Of a stretch of DNA of 6,174 nt, positions 1 through 5,840 are shown one piece after another (the first letter of the stretch is position 1; every line of letters starts with the position of its first letter). The notes beneath the pieces are model-generated. The model did no database searches. It worked only from the letters and a program-made list of their open reading frames with translations, and had not been told where the DNA came from. A program made the translations under genes and the position numbers. The stretch spans positions 1 through 6,174 of the forward strand of contig JAQGOD010000237.1 in assembly GCA_028293775.1 (NCBI GenBank), in the 5' to 3' direction. This DNA is from Gammaproteobacteria bacterium. GTDB lineage: Bacteria > Pseudomonadota > Gammaproteobacteria > Steroidobacterales > Steroidobacteraceae.

Positions 1-393
1 CTCATAGCTCGGCTCTAGATTCGCTTGACTGGGTTGTATCCAGATCTGCAAGAAGTGCACCGTCTCGCTCTGCGATGGGTTGAACTCACTATGCCGAACG
101 CCCCTGCCGGCGCTCATGCGCTGCACGTCTCCAGGCTTGATCGTCGATCCATTCCCCATGGAATCCTTGTGCGCGAGTTCGCCCGACAAGACGTAGCTGA
201 TGATTTCCATGTCGCGATGGGCATGAGTACCGAAGCCGGCCCCAGCCTGCACGCGGTCCTCATTGATCACCCGCAGCGGACCGAATTCGACATGCTCGGG
301 ATCGTAATAATCGGCAAAGGAAAACGTATGGAAGGACTTGAGCCAACCGTGGTCGGCAAACCCCCGTTCTTCACTGCGTCTGATTTCGTTCAT
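1..393 (-). CDS. Pirin family protein (cupin), C-terminus beyond window
   Basis: This is the first 131 codons of a pirin/YhhW-type bicupin; the 3' end runs off the window, and full-length members are about 230-290 residues. The start is ATG at 391-393, with a strong AGGAGG ribosome site five bases upstream. The four metal ligands known from pirin and E. coli YhhW sit at the expected positions: H57 and H59 in THAHRDMEI, and H101 and E103 in GVRHSEF. Other family signatures are [16 protein letters not shown] near residues 17-32 and LRVINEDRV near 40-48. Some members open quercetin oxidatively (quercetin 2,3-dioxygenase activity) and others act as redox or transcription co-factors; the true substrate here is unknown. 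It is transcribed away from the LysR-type regulator gene, which is its likely controller. Family assignment is very safe; a metabolic role would be guesswork. Confidence 0.95.
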   Translation of the reverse strand, partial: MNEIRRSEERGFADHGWLKSFHTFSFADYYDPEHVEFGPLRVINEDRVQAGAGFGTHAHRDMEIISYVLSGELAHKDSMGNGSTIKPGDVQRMSAGRGVRHSEFNPSQSETVHFLQIWIQPSQANLEPSYE

Positions 394-482
394 AGAGACC
401 TCCTGACACCTAAGATAGGGTCGAATCGGGCAATTAAAAAGCGCAAAATTTAGGACGAATCGATCAAATAAATGGATCAAAC
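394..482. promoter_or_regulatory. Divergent promoter region between pirin and LysR-type genes
   Basis: This 89-base spacer is clearly more AT-rich than the genes on either side and must hold both divergent promoters. It contains two direct repeats: CGAATCG at 422-428 and 456-462 (34 bases apart), and GATCAAA at 462-468 and 475-481 (13 bases apart). LysR-type proteins commonly bind such intergenic regions, repress themselves and control the divergent gene. On the minus strand TATCTT (412-417) is a possible -10 box for pirin, but it lies very close to the ribosome site, so I do not rely on it. The repeats are seen; their role as binding sites is inferred. Confidence 0.45.
399..404 (-). promoter_or_regulatory. 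Ribosome binding site of the pirin gene
   Basis: On the minus strand this reads AGGAGG, a perfect Shine-Dalgarno core five bases before the ATG. It fixes the start codon of the pirin-family gene. Confidence 0.85.
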
Positions 483-1391
483 GTGACTCTCGCGAAAACG
501 ACGTTGGAACAATGGGCAGTGCTGGCCGCTGTGGTCGATAACGGCGGGTTCGCGCAAGCTGCGGCGGCATTGAACCGCAGCCAGTCGGCTGTCAGCTATT
601 CGGTCGCCCGACTTCAGGAATCCCTGGACCTTCCGGTCCTGGTAGGCGAGGGCCGCAAGTCCGTTCTCACCCCCCACGGCCACACACTGCTTAAGCGCGC
701 CAGAGAGCTCCTTAAGGAGATGGACATGCTGGAGTTCTTGGCACGCAGCCTCAAACAAGGCTGGGAAAGCGAGCTCAAGTTGGTGGTGGATGCGGCCTTT
801 CCGCGCGAGCGGTTGTTGCGCATCGTCGAGGAATTGCAGCGGACCTGTCCTGATACGCAAATCCAATTGTCCGATGTGGTGCTGTCCGGCGCGGAGCAGG
901 CCATTGTGGAGGGCGGCGCCGACCTGGTGGTTACCAGCCGGGTACCGCCCGGACATTTGAGCGACTGGCTCTTGGACGTCACGTTTGTCGCGGTGGCGCG
1001 CGCTGACCACCCTTTGTTGCAATTGGCGCGCGAACTGACCACGAGCGACTTGGTGCACCATGTTCAAGCGGTGGTGCGCGACTCCGGCACCGCGCAGCCA
1101 CGCGACGAGGGCTGGTTGGGAGCGGAACGACGCTTCACTGTGAGCAGCATGGAGGCCTCATTGGCCACCGTGTCGGCAGGCCTCGCTTACGCGTGGTTGC
1201 CCGAACACATGCTTACCGAACTGTTACAGCGTGGAACGCTTAAGCCTTTGCCGCTCGTCGCGGGAGGTGCGCGCAGCGTTTCACTGTACGCGGTAATGCT
1301 GCACCCGGAAGTGCTTGGACCTGCCGCGCGTGCGGCCTCTGCTGCGTTCCATCGGGACTCGAATCCGTCCGGTAGGACAGCCCCTACATAG
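483..1391 (+). CDS. LysR-type transcriptional regulator
   Basis: A 302-residue regulator of normal LysR length. Residues about 7-66 form the winged helix-turn-helix: the recognition segment [20 protein letters not shown] is followed by the wing ending in LTPHGHTLL and the long linker helix. Residues about 90-290 match the periplasmic-binding-like effector domain. The start chosen is GTG at 483; it leaves the usual short N-terminus before [12 protein letters not shown]. Its ribosome site is weak (GGA at 474-476), and an ATG at 472 is out of frame, opening a four-codon reading frame (ATG at 472, TGA at 484-486) that overlaps the GTG. The regulator is divergent from the pirin gene, an arrangement I recall from many proteobacteria, so it probably controls pirin and itself. 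The effector is unknown. The start codon is less certain than the gene. Confidence 0.93.
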   Translation: MTLAKTTLEQWAVLAAVVDNGGFAQAAAALNRSQSAVSYSVARLQESLDLPVLVGEGRKSVLTPHGHTLLKRARELLKEMDMLEFLARSLKQGWESELKLVVDAAFPRERLLRIVEELQRTCPDTQIQLSDVVLSGAEQAIVEGGADLVVTSRVPPGHLSDWLLDVTFVAVARADHPLLQLARELTTSDLVHHVQAVVRDSGTAQPRDEGWLGAERRFTVSSMEASLATVSAGLAYAWLPEHMLTELLQRGTLKPLPLVAGGARSVSLYAVMLHPEVLGPAARAASAAFHRDSNPSGRTAPT

Positions 1392-1450
1392 GGTAACGAG
1401 GCGTCCCGACTGTCAGACAAAATCATCGCGATTAAAGTTTGGGTACATCG

Positions 1451-1470
1451 CTAGCTACTGCTAGTGGGAG
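1451..1470 (+). promoter_or_regulatory. Leader hairpin and ribosome binding site of the DUF3309 gene
   Basis: CTAGC (1451-1455) and GCTAG (1460-1464) can pair around a TACT loop, extended by one G-U pair at 1450/1465. The ribosome site GGGAG (1466-1470) follows directly, six bases before the ATG at 1477. The ribosome site is convincing. The hairpin is short, and a regulatory effect on initiation is only a possibility. Confidence 0.5.
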
Positions 1471-1476
1471 ATAATA

Positions 1477-1635
1477 ATGTCGATAGGCACAATCCTTTTA
1501 ATTGTATTGGTTCTACTTTTGCTTGGAGCACTCCCGACTTGGCCGTATAGCTCAGGGTGGGGTTATTACCCCAGCGGCGGGCTGGGTCTGCTACTGATCA
1601 TCCTGCTTGTTCTGGTGGTAACGGGTCGCTTATAG
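1477..1635 (+). CDS. DUF3309 family small membrane protein
   Basis: This 52-residue protein begins MSIGTILLIVLVLLLLGALP and ends VVTGRL. It has two hydrophobic stretches, residues about 4-20 and 35-49. They are joined by a Trp/Gly/Tyr-rich loop containing TWPYSSGWGYYPSGG. The order start-hydrophobic-GALPTWP-GWGY-PSGG-hydrophobic is the signature of the DUF3309 family, tiny proteins of about 50 residues widespread in proteobacteria with no known function. GGGAG lies six bases before the ATG. It stands alone between the LysR-type gene and a hairpin terminator, 85 bases after the regulator's stop, so it probably has its own promoter; I could not pick a convincing one. Its small size means automatic annotation may miss it. 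I infer an inner-membrane peptide, probably a helical hairpin. Confidence 0.9.
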   Translation: MSIGTILLIVLVLLLLGALPTWPYSSGWGYYPSGGLGLLLIILLVLVVTGRL

Positions 1636-1657
1636 CTCAAGGTGCACAGCACGGGGG

Positions 1658-1685
1658 AGGGCGCCGTCGATGGGGACGGCGCCCT
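1658..1685. terminator. GC-rich hairpin between convergent genes, probable bidirectional terminator
   Basis: AGGGCGCCGTC (1658-1668) pairs perfectly with GACGGCGCCCT (1675-1685), an 11-bp stem with a six-base loop. It lies 22 bases past the DUF3309 stop and five bases past the stop of the convergent minus-strand gene, where a shared terminator is expected. Neither side carries a clear T-run, so it may work as an atypical terminator or an mRNA 3'-end stabiliser. Confidence 0.75.
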
Positions 1686-1690
1686 GAATT

Positions 1691-2776
1691 CTAGAAGTAG
1701 CCGTGTAGCTGCATCAAGATTTGCTGTCGATTTTCGGTGTTGTTCTGCGGTATGCCGCGGTAGCGGCGGAAGCCTGCGCGCAATTGCAAGAACGGCAGCG
1801 GTGTGTATTCATAGAGGAGGCTATAGCGAGCCTCCTGATCGTTGGAGACGGAACGATCCGGGTCGGAGTATTCCGCGGTGAGTTTCAGATTGTGACCTCG
1901 GCGTACCCGCCAGTTCCCCTCGAACAGTCCGGCGGCCAACGTGCGGCCTCCCGGGAAGCTGTCATCGTGAACCAGATCTGCTTCCGCCAGCCAAGCGATC
2001 GGCCCGGTTTTCAATCCGGCGAAAAGACCCCCCATCCTTTTGCTACCCGTGTCGGATTTAGTGAAATCCCCTGAAATTCCGAGCCGCCAGATTGGCTTGG
2101 TGTACGCCAGGTTGCCGACGGCTTGGTAGCCGGATCCGTTGGTATTGGCCACGCCATTCGTGAAGTCGAACTGTGCCGACCACGATGAATGCTCATAGCC
2201 CAGTTCCAGGCCCTTGTCCGGCGTCGTCATATTGATACCGGTGACCTGGCGCACCAAAGCGGTTTGATCCTGCAGCCTGAATCCGAAGGGCAAGTAGAAC
2301 TGGCCGCCCTTGATATAAAAGCCGTCTCTCGTATTGCCATAGCGCACGTAAGCTTCTTCGTTCTGCGAGCCATTGGGTGCGATCTGTTCATCCACGTAAA
2401 TCCCCAGCCTATCGGGGAGGATAGTCAGGTTCGCATAGACTCGAAATTGCTCCAGCGAAAACGCTTGCTGACTCGTCGTGTTGGGCGCCGTATCCCGGGT
2501 CCAATCGGTGCGCAAATCTCCGCCTACTTGCAGACGGTCGGTAAGCTTGCCGGTCCAGGCATCCAGTGTGTTGTCGAGAGTCTCTGCGGGCAACAATGTT
2601 TTCGCGTAGATGACGCCAAACTCGTTGCGCAAGCCGCCGCCGGTCGGATTGACGTGGCACACATTGCACTTATAGCCTTCGAGGACGGCAAGGTAAGGCT
2701 CGGCGTGGACGCGCGCCGATTGCAGCAATGCGGCGGCCGTCAGCAGCAGCGCAGCGACGAGAAAGCGCTGAATCAT
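1691..2776 (-). CDS. Outer-membrane beta-barrel with N-terminal haem c site (Cyc2-like porin-cytochrome)
   Basis: A 361-residue exported protein. Residues 1-25 are a signal peptide (MIQRF, hydrophobic core, cut after VHA). Twelve residues into the mature chain is one covalent haem site, CNVCH (C37, C40, H41), followed by VNPTGGGLRNEFG. From about residue 78 to the end I can mark by eye 16 amphipathic beta-strand-like stretches with a repeated aromatic pattern. The chain ends LHGYF, with the terminal Phe used as an outer-membrane assembly signal. A single haem at the mature N-terminus plugging a 16-strand barrel is the layout of Cyc2, the iron-oxidising porin-cytochrome of Acidithiobacillus and Fe(II) oxidisers. 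However, the sequence around the haem (CHVNPTGGG) differs from the classical Cyc2 motif, and the protein is somewhat shorter. It overlaps the upstream cytochrome lipoprotein gene by four bases (ATGA), so translation is coupled. An electron conduit across the outer membrane is inferred; a barrel with a structural haem is the alternative. Confidence 0.85.
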   Translation of the reverse strand: MIQRFLVAALLLTAAALLQSARVHAEPYLAVLEGYKCNVCHVNPTGGGLRNEFGVIYAKTLLPAETLDNTLDAWTGKLTDRLQVGGDLRTDWTRDTAPNTTSQQAFSLEQFRVYANLTILPDRLGIYVDEQIAPNGSQNEEAYVRYGNTRDGFYIKGGQFYLPFGFRLQDQTALVRQVTGINMTTPDKGLELGYEHSSWSAQFDFTNGVANTNGSGYQAVGNLAYTKPIWRLGISGDFTKSDTGSKRMGGLFAGLKTGPIAWLAEADLVHDDSFPGGRTLAAGLFEGNWRVRRGHNLKLTAEYSDPDRSVSNDQEARYSLLYEYTPLPFLQLRAGFRRYRGIPQNNTENRQQILMQLHGYF

Positions 2777-3624
2777 GGCAGCACCTCAACCTCAAAGGTG
2801 GCCATCACGGACTCTCCGAGATCGTTCGGCGCGCCGACGGAAACGGTTTGGCCGGCCAGGTCGCTGAACTGGAAAGGCGATGCCGAAGTGATGACGACGC
2901 GATAATGTCCCGCGGGCAATGGCCGGCTGGGCCAGACCATGAGCGCCTTCGGATTGGCGCCGGAGACCGTCAAGCGCGCGGGAATGATTTCCGTCGCCAA
3001 AGGCGAGGCGCCAGGCACGAGTTTTTCAATGTGCACGGAACGCGGGTCGATTTGAGTGACATCAAGATCGTGGTTGAATGCGAACATGATTTGCGGCGGC
3101 GATTCGCTCACGGGTTCTGCGCTGTCCGGTACGATCGATGTGACCGCAAAGGATTTCGCAGCGTGTGCGGTTTGAAGGGCGGACGGCTGCGCGCCATTGG
3201 TAATCCACTGGCGAATAAAAGCGATTGTCGCCGTGCTCAGATAAGGCCCGTTCAACGGCATTTGTGCACCGACCGCCGCATGGTTCTCCAGCTTTTGAAT
3301 GACATAGCTGTTATCGGGGTCCCCCGGTTTGACGCGATCCAATGAAGGCACTTCGGTGCTGGGCACACCGACCAACAGATTGAAGCTGTCCGCCGCGTCA
3401 AGGCGCAGACCTTCGGGCGCGCCGCCGCCGACGTGGCAAACCGAGCATATGGGCGTAAAAATATTCGCCTGGATGGAATTGAAATCGGCCGATAGCGGCG
3501 GTGTCCCGGTGCCGCCCGGTGCGAGCGGACGGCCATTGGCATCCAACCCGTCGCCGCTGCCGGCACACGACGCGATGATCACTGCGCTAAGCGTCACGAA
3601 GCCGCGCGCTGCAAAACAATTCAT
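2773..3624 (-). CDS. Lipoprotein with monoheme cytochrome c domain and C-terminal Ig-like domain
   Basis: A 283-residue protein counted from ATG 3622-3624. That start has GGGGA seven bases upstream and leads straight into a lipoprotein signal; a TTG 18 codons earlier is unlikely. The lipobox is I-A-S-C with the lipidated Cys at residue 20. A Gly/Pro/Ser linker follows, then a cytochrome c domain with haem site CSVCH (C60, C63, H64). The likely axial Met is M122 in AQMPLNG, followed by a helix with IRQWITNGA. This pattern (PGDPDNSYVIQKL ... MP ... I..WI..GA) is common in single-haem domains of environmental bacteria. Residues about 159-283 (VTSIVPDSAEPV, then alternating strands) resemble a bacterial Ig-like domain of the Big_5 type. 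Its stop overlaps the ATG of the porin-cytochrome gene, so the two are one operon. It may act as membrane-tethered electron donor or acceptor for the barrel. Confidence 0.88.
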   Translation of the reverse strand: MNCFAARGFVTLSAVIIASCAGSGDGLDANGRPLAPGGTGTPPLSADFNSIQANIFTPICSVCHVGGGAPEGLRLDAADSFNLLVGVPSTEVPSLDRVKPGDPDNSYVIQKLENHAAVGAQMPLNGPYLSTATIAFIRQWITNGAQPSALQTAHAAKSFAVTSIVPDSAEPVSESPPQIMFAFNHDLDVTQIDPRSVHIEKLVPGASPLATEIIPARLTVSGANPKALMVWPSRPLPAGHYRVVITSASPFQFSDLAGQTVSVGAPNDLGESVMATFEVEVLP

Positions 3625-3768
3625 AAAAGTATCCCCAATCGCAAGGCGCGGCCTTAGGTTCGACAGGTAAGTGTCCAAGCAGTGGAGAAAGGTTTAATCT
3701 GTGCGCCGATACATCGGCGAGGTATTCACAATGCGGTGCGCGAGGCACAATTCGGCGGTTGCGAAATA
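3625..3768. promoter_or_regulatory. Divergent promoter region of the cytochrome operon and the Gcw_chp gene
   Basis: This 144-base spacer must carry both promoters. It holds a near-perfect palindrome, CGCCGAT-AC-ATCGGCG (3704-3719), and a smaller one, AAGGC-GCG-GCCTT (3643-3655). On the minus strand TTGGAC (3673-3678) and TAAGGC (3651-3656), 16 bases apart, make a weak sigma-70-like candidate for the cytochrome operon, and the smaller palindrome would overlap its -10 box. The palindromes are visible facts; the promoter call is tentative. Confidence 0.4.
3704..3719. repeat. 16-bp palindrome, candidate operator
   Basis: Two 7-base arms, CGCCGAT and ATCGGCG, are separated by AC. As DNA it is a dyad suited to a dimeric regulator. 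As RNA it could fold into a six-pair hairpin with a TACA loop in the Gcw_chp leader. It lies about 80 bases from the cytochrome lipoprotein start and 49 bases from the Gcw_chp start, so one protein bound there could control both. Confidence 0.5.
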
Positions 3769-3769
3769 G
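3731..3769 (+). CDS. Possible 12-codon leader peptide
   Basis: The ATG at 3731 has GAGG (3719-3722) eight bases upstream, a better ribosome site than that of the gene which follows. It encodes MRCARHNSAVAK. Its TAG stop (3767-3769) overlaps the proposed GTG start of the Gcw_chp gene as TAGTG, allowing translational coupling. A short open frame of this size can easily arise by chance, so this is a candidate only. Confidence 0.25.
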   Translation: MRCARHNSAVAK

Positions 3770-4494
3770 TGCGTTTGCGCGCGACGGCCGTCGCATTGCT
3801 TCTTGGAACCGCATTCGCAACGCAGACCGAGGCAGCCGAGCAGTGGGGAGGCTCGGCCGCCGTAACGAGCGATTATTTCGTGCGCGGCATATCGCGTACC
3901 AGCGATCACGCCGCGCTGCAGCTGGAATTTCACTATGTGAATCCAACGGGAGTTTTTGCGGGGTTATTCGCTTCGAACTCTCGATTCGACTCCCACGACC
4001 GGGAGGATGCCGAACTCAGCGCCTACATCGGCTACGCATGGAACGTCAGCGACCAATGGCGCGGCAAGCTTATCGCCAGCCACTACGCCTATCCCTGGAA
4101 TCAGGCTGGCTCGAGTTACAACTACGATGAGCTTGATTTCGATCTTAGCTTCCAGGGGTGGCTGCATTTCATCGTTGGCTATTCCCCCAACTCGTGGCGG
4201 CTATACCGGGATCAGGCTGGCACAGACCTCATCAGCGTCAGCGAAAAGTCGGCGGAGGCCAGTTTACAGCGGCAAATCGTCGGGAAATTCTCCCTGACGG
4301 CAGGTGCGGGATACAGCTATCTGTCGGGCCCGGACGCGGGCGGATACGCCTACTGGAGCGGCGGAGCCGCCTATGATCTCGCACCCGTTACCCTTACTTT
4401 GTCCTATGTCGATACGACGAAGGCAGCTAAGCCATTGTTTTATAACGCGGCGTCGAGGGGGCAATGGATGGGTACCGTACTTTGGCGCTTTTAG
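3769..4494 (+). CDS. Gcw_chp family (TIGR02001) probable outer-membrane protein
   Basis: This protein has 241 residues from GTG 3769, the usual size of the family. That start gives a clean signal peptide (RLRATAVALLLGTAF, cut near TEAA). The frame stays open upstream to a GTG at 3682, which would put about 29 charged residues before the signal and is unlikely. The mature N-terminus has the hallmark SDYFVRGISRT (from S34), followed by alternating aromatic strands such as FHYVNPTGVFAGLFASN and ELSAYIGYAW. The chain ends GTVLWRF, with a terminal Phe. This matches the proteobacterial Gcw_chp family, thought from its pattern to be outer-membrane barrels; no function is established. It is divergent from the cytochrome operon and shares its promoter region, so co-regulation is plausible. 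The ribosome site is poor (GGCGG about 10 bases upstream). Confidence 0.88.
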   Translation: MRLRATAVALLLGTAFATQTEAAEQWGGSAAVTSDYFVRGISRTSDHAALQLEFHYVNPTGVFAGLFASNSRFDSHDREDAELSAYIGYAWNVSDQWRGKLIASHYAYPWNQAGSSYNYDELDFDLSFQGWLHFIVGYSPNSWRLYRDQAGTDLISVSEKSAEASLQRQIVGKFSLTAGAGYSYLSGPDAGGYAYWSGGAAYDLAPVTLTLSYVDTTKAAKPLFYNAASRGQWMGTVLWRF

Positions 4495-4526
4495 CCCATG
4501 ATGATGCAACCCTGGGGCGTTCGAAC

Positions 4527-4543
4527 GGTACTCAAGGGGTACT
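4527..4543 (+). repeat. Tandem GGTACT repeat upstream of the sigma factor gene
   Basis: GGTACT occurs at 4527-4532 and again at 4538-4543, 11 bases apart (one helical turn), with a related GGTACCGTAC at 4471-4480 in the end of the preceding gene. GAAC at 4523-4526 could be part of an ECF-type -35 box. The repeats are visible; a role as promoter or operator of the sigma operon is speculative. Confidence 0.3.
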
Positions 4544-4572
4544 TATGGATGTTAGGTGATGAGGATTTGCGA

Positions 4573-5157
4573 ATGATTCTGCCGGCCAAGAACTCTCCCA
4601 AAGAGCGCGATAGCGCGCTGTTGGTGGCCGTTGCGTCGGGCGATCGGCGCGCCCTTGAAGAGCTGTATTTGAGCTACCACCGGCGGCTCGCCCGTTTTCT
4701 CTCCCGCTTCACGCCTCGATATGAAAATATCGAAGAGATCATCAATGACACTTTCATGGTGGTATGGCAGAACGCAAAAGATTTTCGCAATGCCTCGCAA
4801 GTGTCTACCTGGATTATCGGCATTGCTTACCGGACGGCGCTGAAATCCTTTCGGCGCCAAAAGAACCACAACACCGCGCAGAGTCTCGAAAGTTATCCCG
4901 TTCAAACTGTCGATCCTACTTCTGATGCTGAAGTACACGACTGGTTGAAGCATGGCTTGAACTGTTTGCCGATCGAGCAGCGGCTGACGCTGGAGCTGGC
5001 CTATCACATGGGTCACTCCCTCGAGGAGATCGCGGCGATCACCGAATGCCCGGTGGGTACGGTTAAAGCTCGCATGTTCCACGCGCGCGAAAAACTACGC
5101 CAATATCTTCCCACCTTGAGCGGCGCGCCGCTCGATTTAAATTCGAGAATGGGATGA
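4573..5157 (+). CDS. ECF-type RNA polymerase sigma factor (sigma-70 family)
   Basis: A 194-residue ECF sigma factor. Residues about 28-96 are region 2, which binds core polymerase and the -10 element: LYLSYHRRLARFLSRF, then EEIINDTFMVVWQNA, then STWIIGIAYRTALKSFRR. Residues about 129-179 are region 4, whose helix-turn-helix SLEEIAAITECPVGTVKARM reads the -35 element. I chose ATG 4573 because GAGGA lies seven bases upstream. ATG 4549 (AAGGGG nine bases upstream, adding 8 residues) is nearly as good, and ATG 4498 has no ribosome site. The TGA stop overlaps the ATG of the anti-sigma gene, a typical coupling that balances the two proteins. It is held inactive by that membrane partner until a signal arrives; such factors usually activate their own operon. 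The exact ECF group is not identified. Confidence 0.93.
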   Translation: MILPAKNSPKERDSALLVAVASGDRRALEELYLSYHRRLARFLSRFTPRYENIEEIINDTFMVVWQNAKDFRNASQVSTWIIGIAYRTALKSFRRQKNHNTAQSLESYPVQTVDPTSDAEVHDWLKHGLNCLPIEQRLTLELAYHMGHSLEEIAAITECPVGTVKARMFHAREKLRQYLPTLSGAPLDLNSRMG

Positions 5158-5840
5158 GCAGCAAGCGCCAATTCGAGGATTCCCCGGAGCATCATGAGGT
5201 TGTTTCGTTAATTCCGTGGTACGCCAATGACACGCTGGATGACCATGAGCGCCAACGAGTAGACGTTCACGTCGCCACGTGCGCGGTTTGCCGCGAAGAT
5301 TTGGCCGTACAGAACCGTATCTTCGAAGGTATGGAGGCGCAATCCGCGCTCGACTATATGCCCATGGCGTCGCTCAAGCGGCTGCAGGCGCGGCTCGACC
5401 TCGCACAGGGGCAATCCGACTCGCCGCAAGCCTCGTCGCTCGGCCCAATGCGCCGCGCGACACCCTGGCGCGGCCGGATGGCCGCGTCCATTGGCGCGCT
5501 TGCACTTGGCATCGGCGTGCTGGCGGCGGATCGATGGGTGCAGTTTGAAGCGCGAGTGAGGCAACCGAATTATCGGACCGTAACCAATTCGGCTGCTCGG
5601 CCCCAAGGCGAGATGATTCGCGCTGTCTTTTCACCGACGATTACATTGGTTGAGCTGCAACAACTGCTCGATGAGGCGCAGCTGAAGATCGTTTCTGGTC
5701 CTACCGAAGCGGGCGTCTATTCGCTGGCATCAAACTCGAGTCTAACGGTGCGCTCCTCGCTGGAGTTGCTGCGCCGACACCCGGCGGTTCGTTTCGCCGA
5801 GGGAACCCAACCGGAGCCTGAGTCGGGCAATTCGCCATGA
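5154..5840 (+). CDS. Membrane anti-sigma factor, zinc-finger type, with propeptide-like periplasmic domain
   Basis: This 228-residue protein has three parts. Residues 1-60 are a cytoplasmic anti-sigma domain with the zinc motif HxxxCxxC (H39, C43, C46) and an upstream His pair (H13/H14) that can complete the site. One transmembrane helix spans about 109-125 (MAASIGALALGIGVLAA), preceded by Arg-rich residues that fit an N-in topology. Residues about 150-217 are periplasmic: the order RAVFSPTIT, ELQQLLDEAQLKIVSGP, GVYSLA, LELLRRHPAVRFAE resembles the ferredoxin-like propeptide/inhibitor (I9) fold of subtilases. It overlaps the sigma gene and the next gene by ATGA at both ends. The role is to bind and hold the sigma factor at the inner membrane and release it on an envelope signal. 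The anti-sigma call is strong; the propeptide likeness is from pattern only. Confidence 0.9.
   Translation: MSSKRQFEDSPEHHEVVSLIPWYANDTLDDHERQRVDVHVATCAVCREDLAVQNRIFEGMEAQSALDYMPMASLKRLQARLDLAQGQSDSPQASSLGPMRRATPWRGRMAASIGALALGIGVLAADRWVQFEARVRQPNYRTVTNSAARPQGEMIRAVFSPTITLVELQQLLDEAQLKIVSGPTEAGVYSLASNSSLTVRSSLELLRRHPAVRFAEGTQPEPESGNSP

Noticed and set aside
25..453. Open frame of 142 codons on the plus strand
   Set aside because: It is antisense to the pirin gene, whose metal ligands and ribosome site are intact; the plus-strand product has no recognisable domain.
477..1067. Open frame of 196 codons on the minus strand
   Set aside because: It lies opposite the LysR-type gene and is Gln/His/Arg-rich, typical of antisense reading of a GC-rich gene.
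1425..1432. ATCGCGAT palindrome upstream of the DUF3309 gene
   Set aside because: Eight bases is too short to stand out from chance, and no promoter elements line up with it.
2189..2905. Open frame of 238 codons on the plus strand
   Set aside because: It runs opposite two real genes with signal peptides and haem motifs, spans their junction, and shows no domain pattern.
2728..3345. Open frame of 205 codons on the plus strand
   Set aside because: It is antisense to the cytochrome lipoprotein and very Arg-rich, a shadow of a coding frame.
4552..5082. Open frame of 176 codons on the minus strand
   Set aside because: It is opposite the sigma factor gene, where region 2 and region 4 are both clear.
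5208..5606. Open frame of 132 codons on the minus strand
   Set aside because: It is opposite the anti-sigma gene, with Arg/Gly-rich low-complexity sequence and no recognisable motif.
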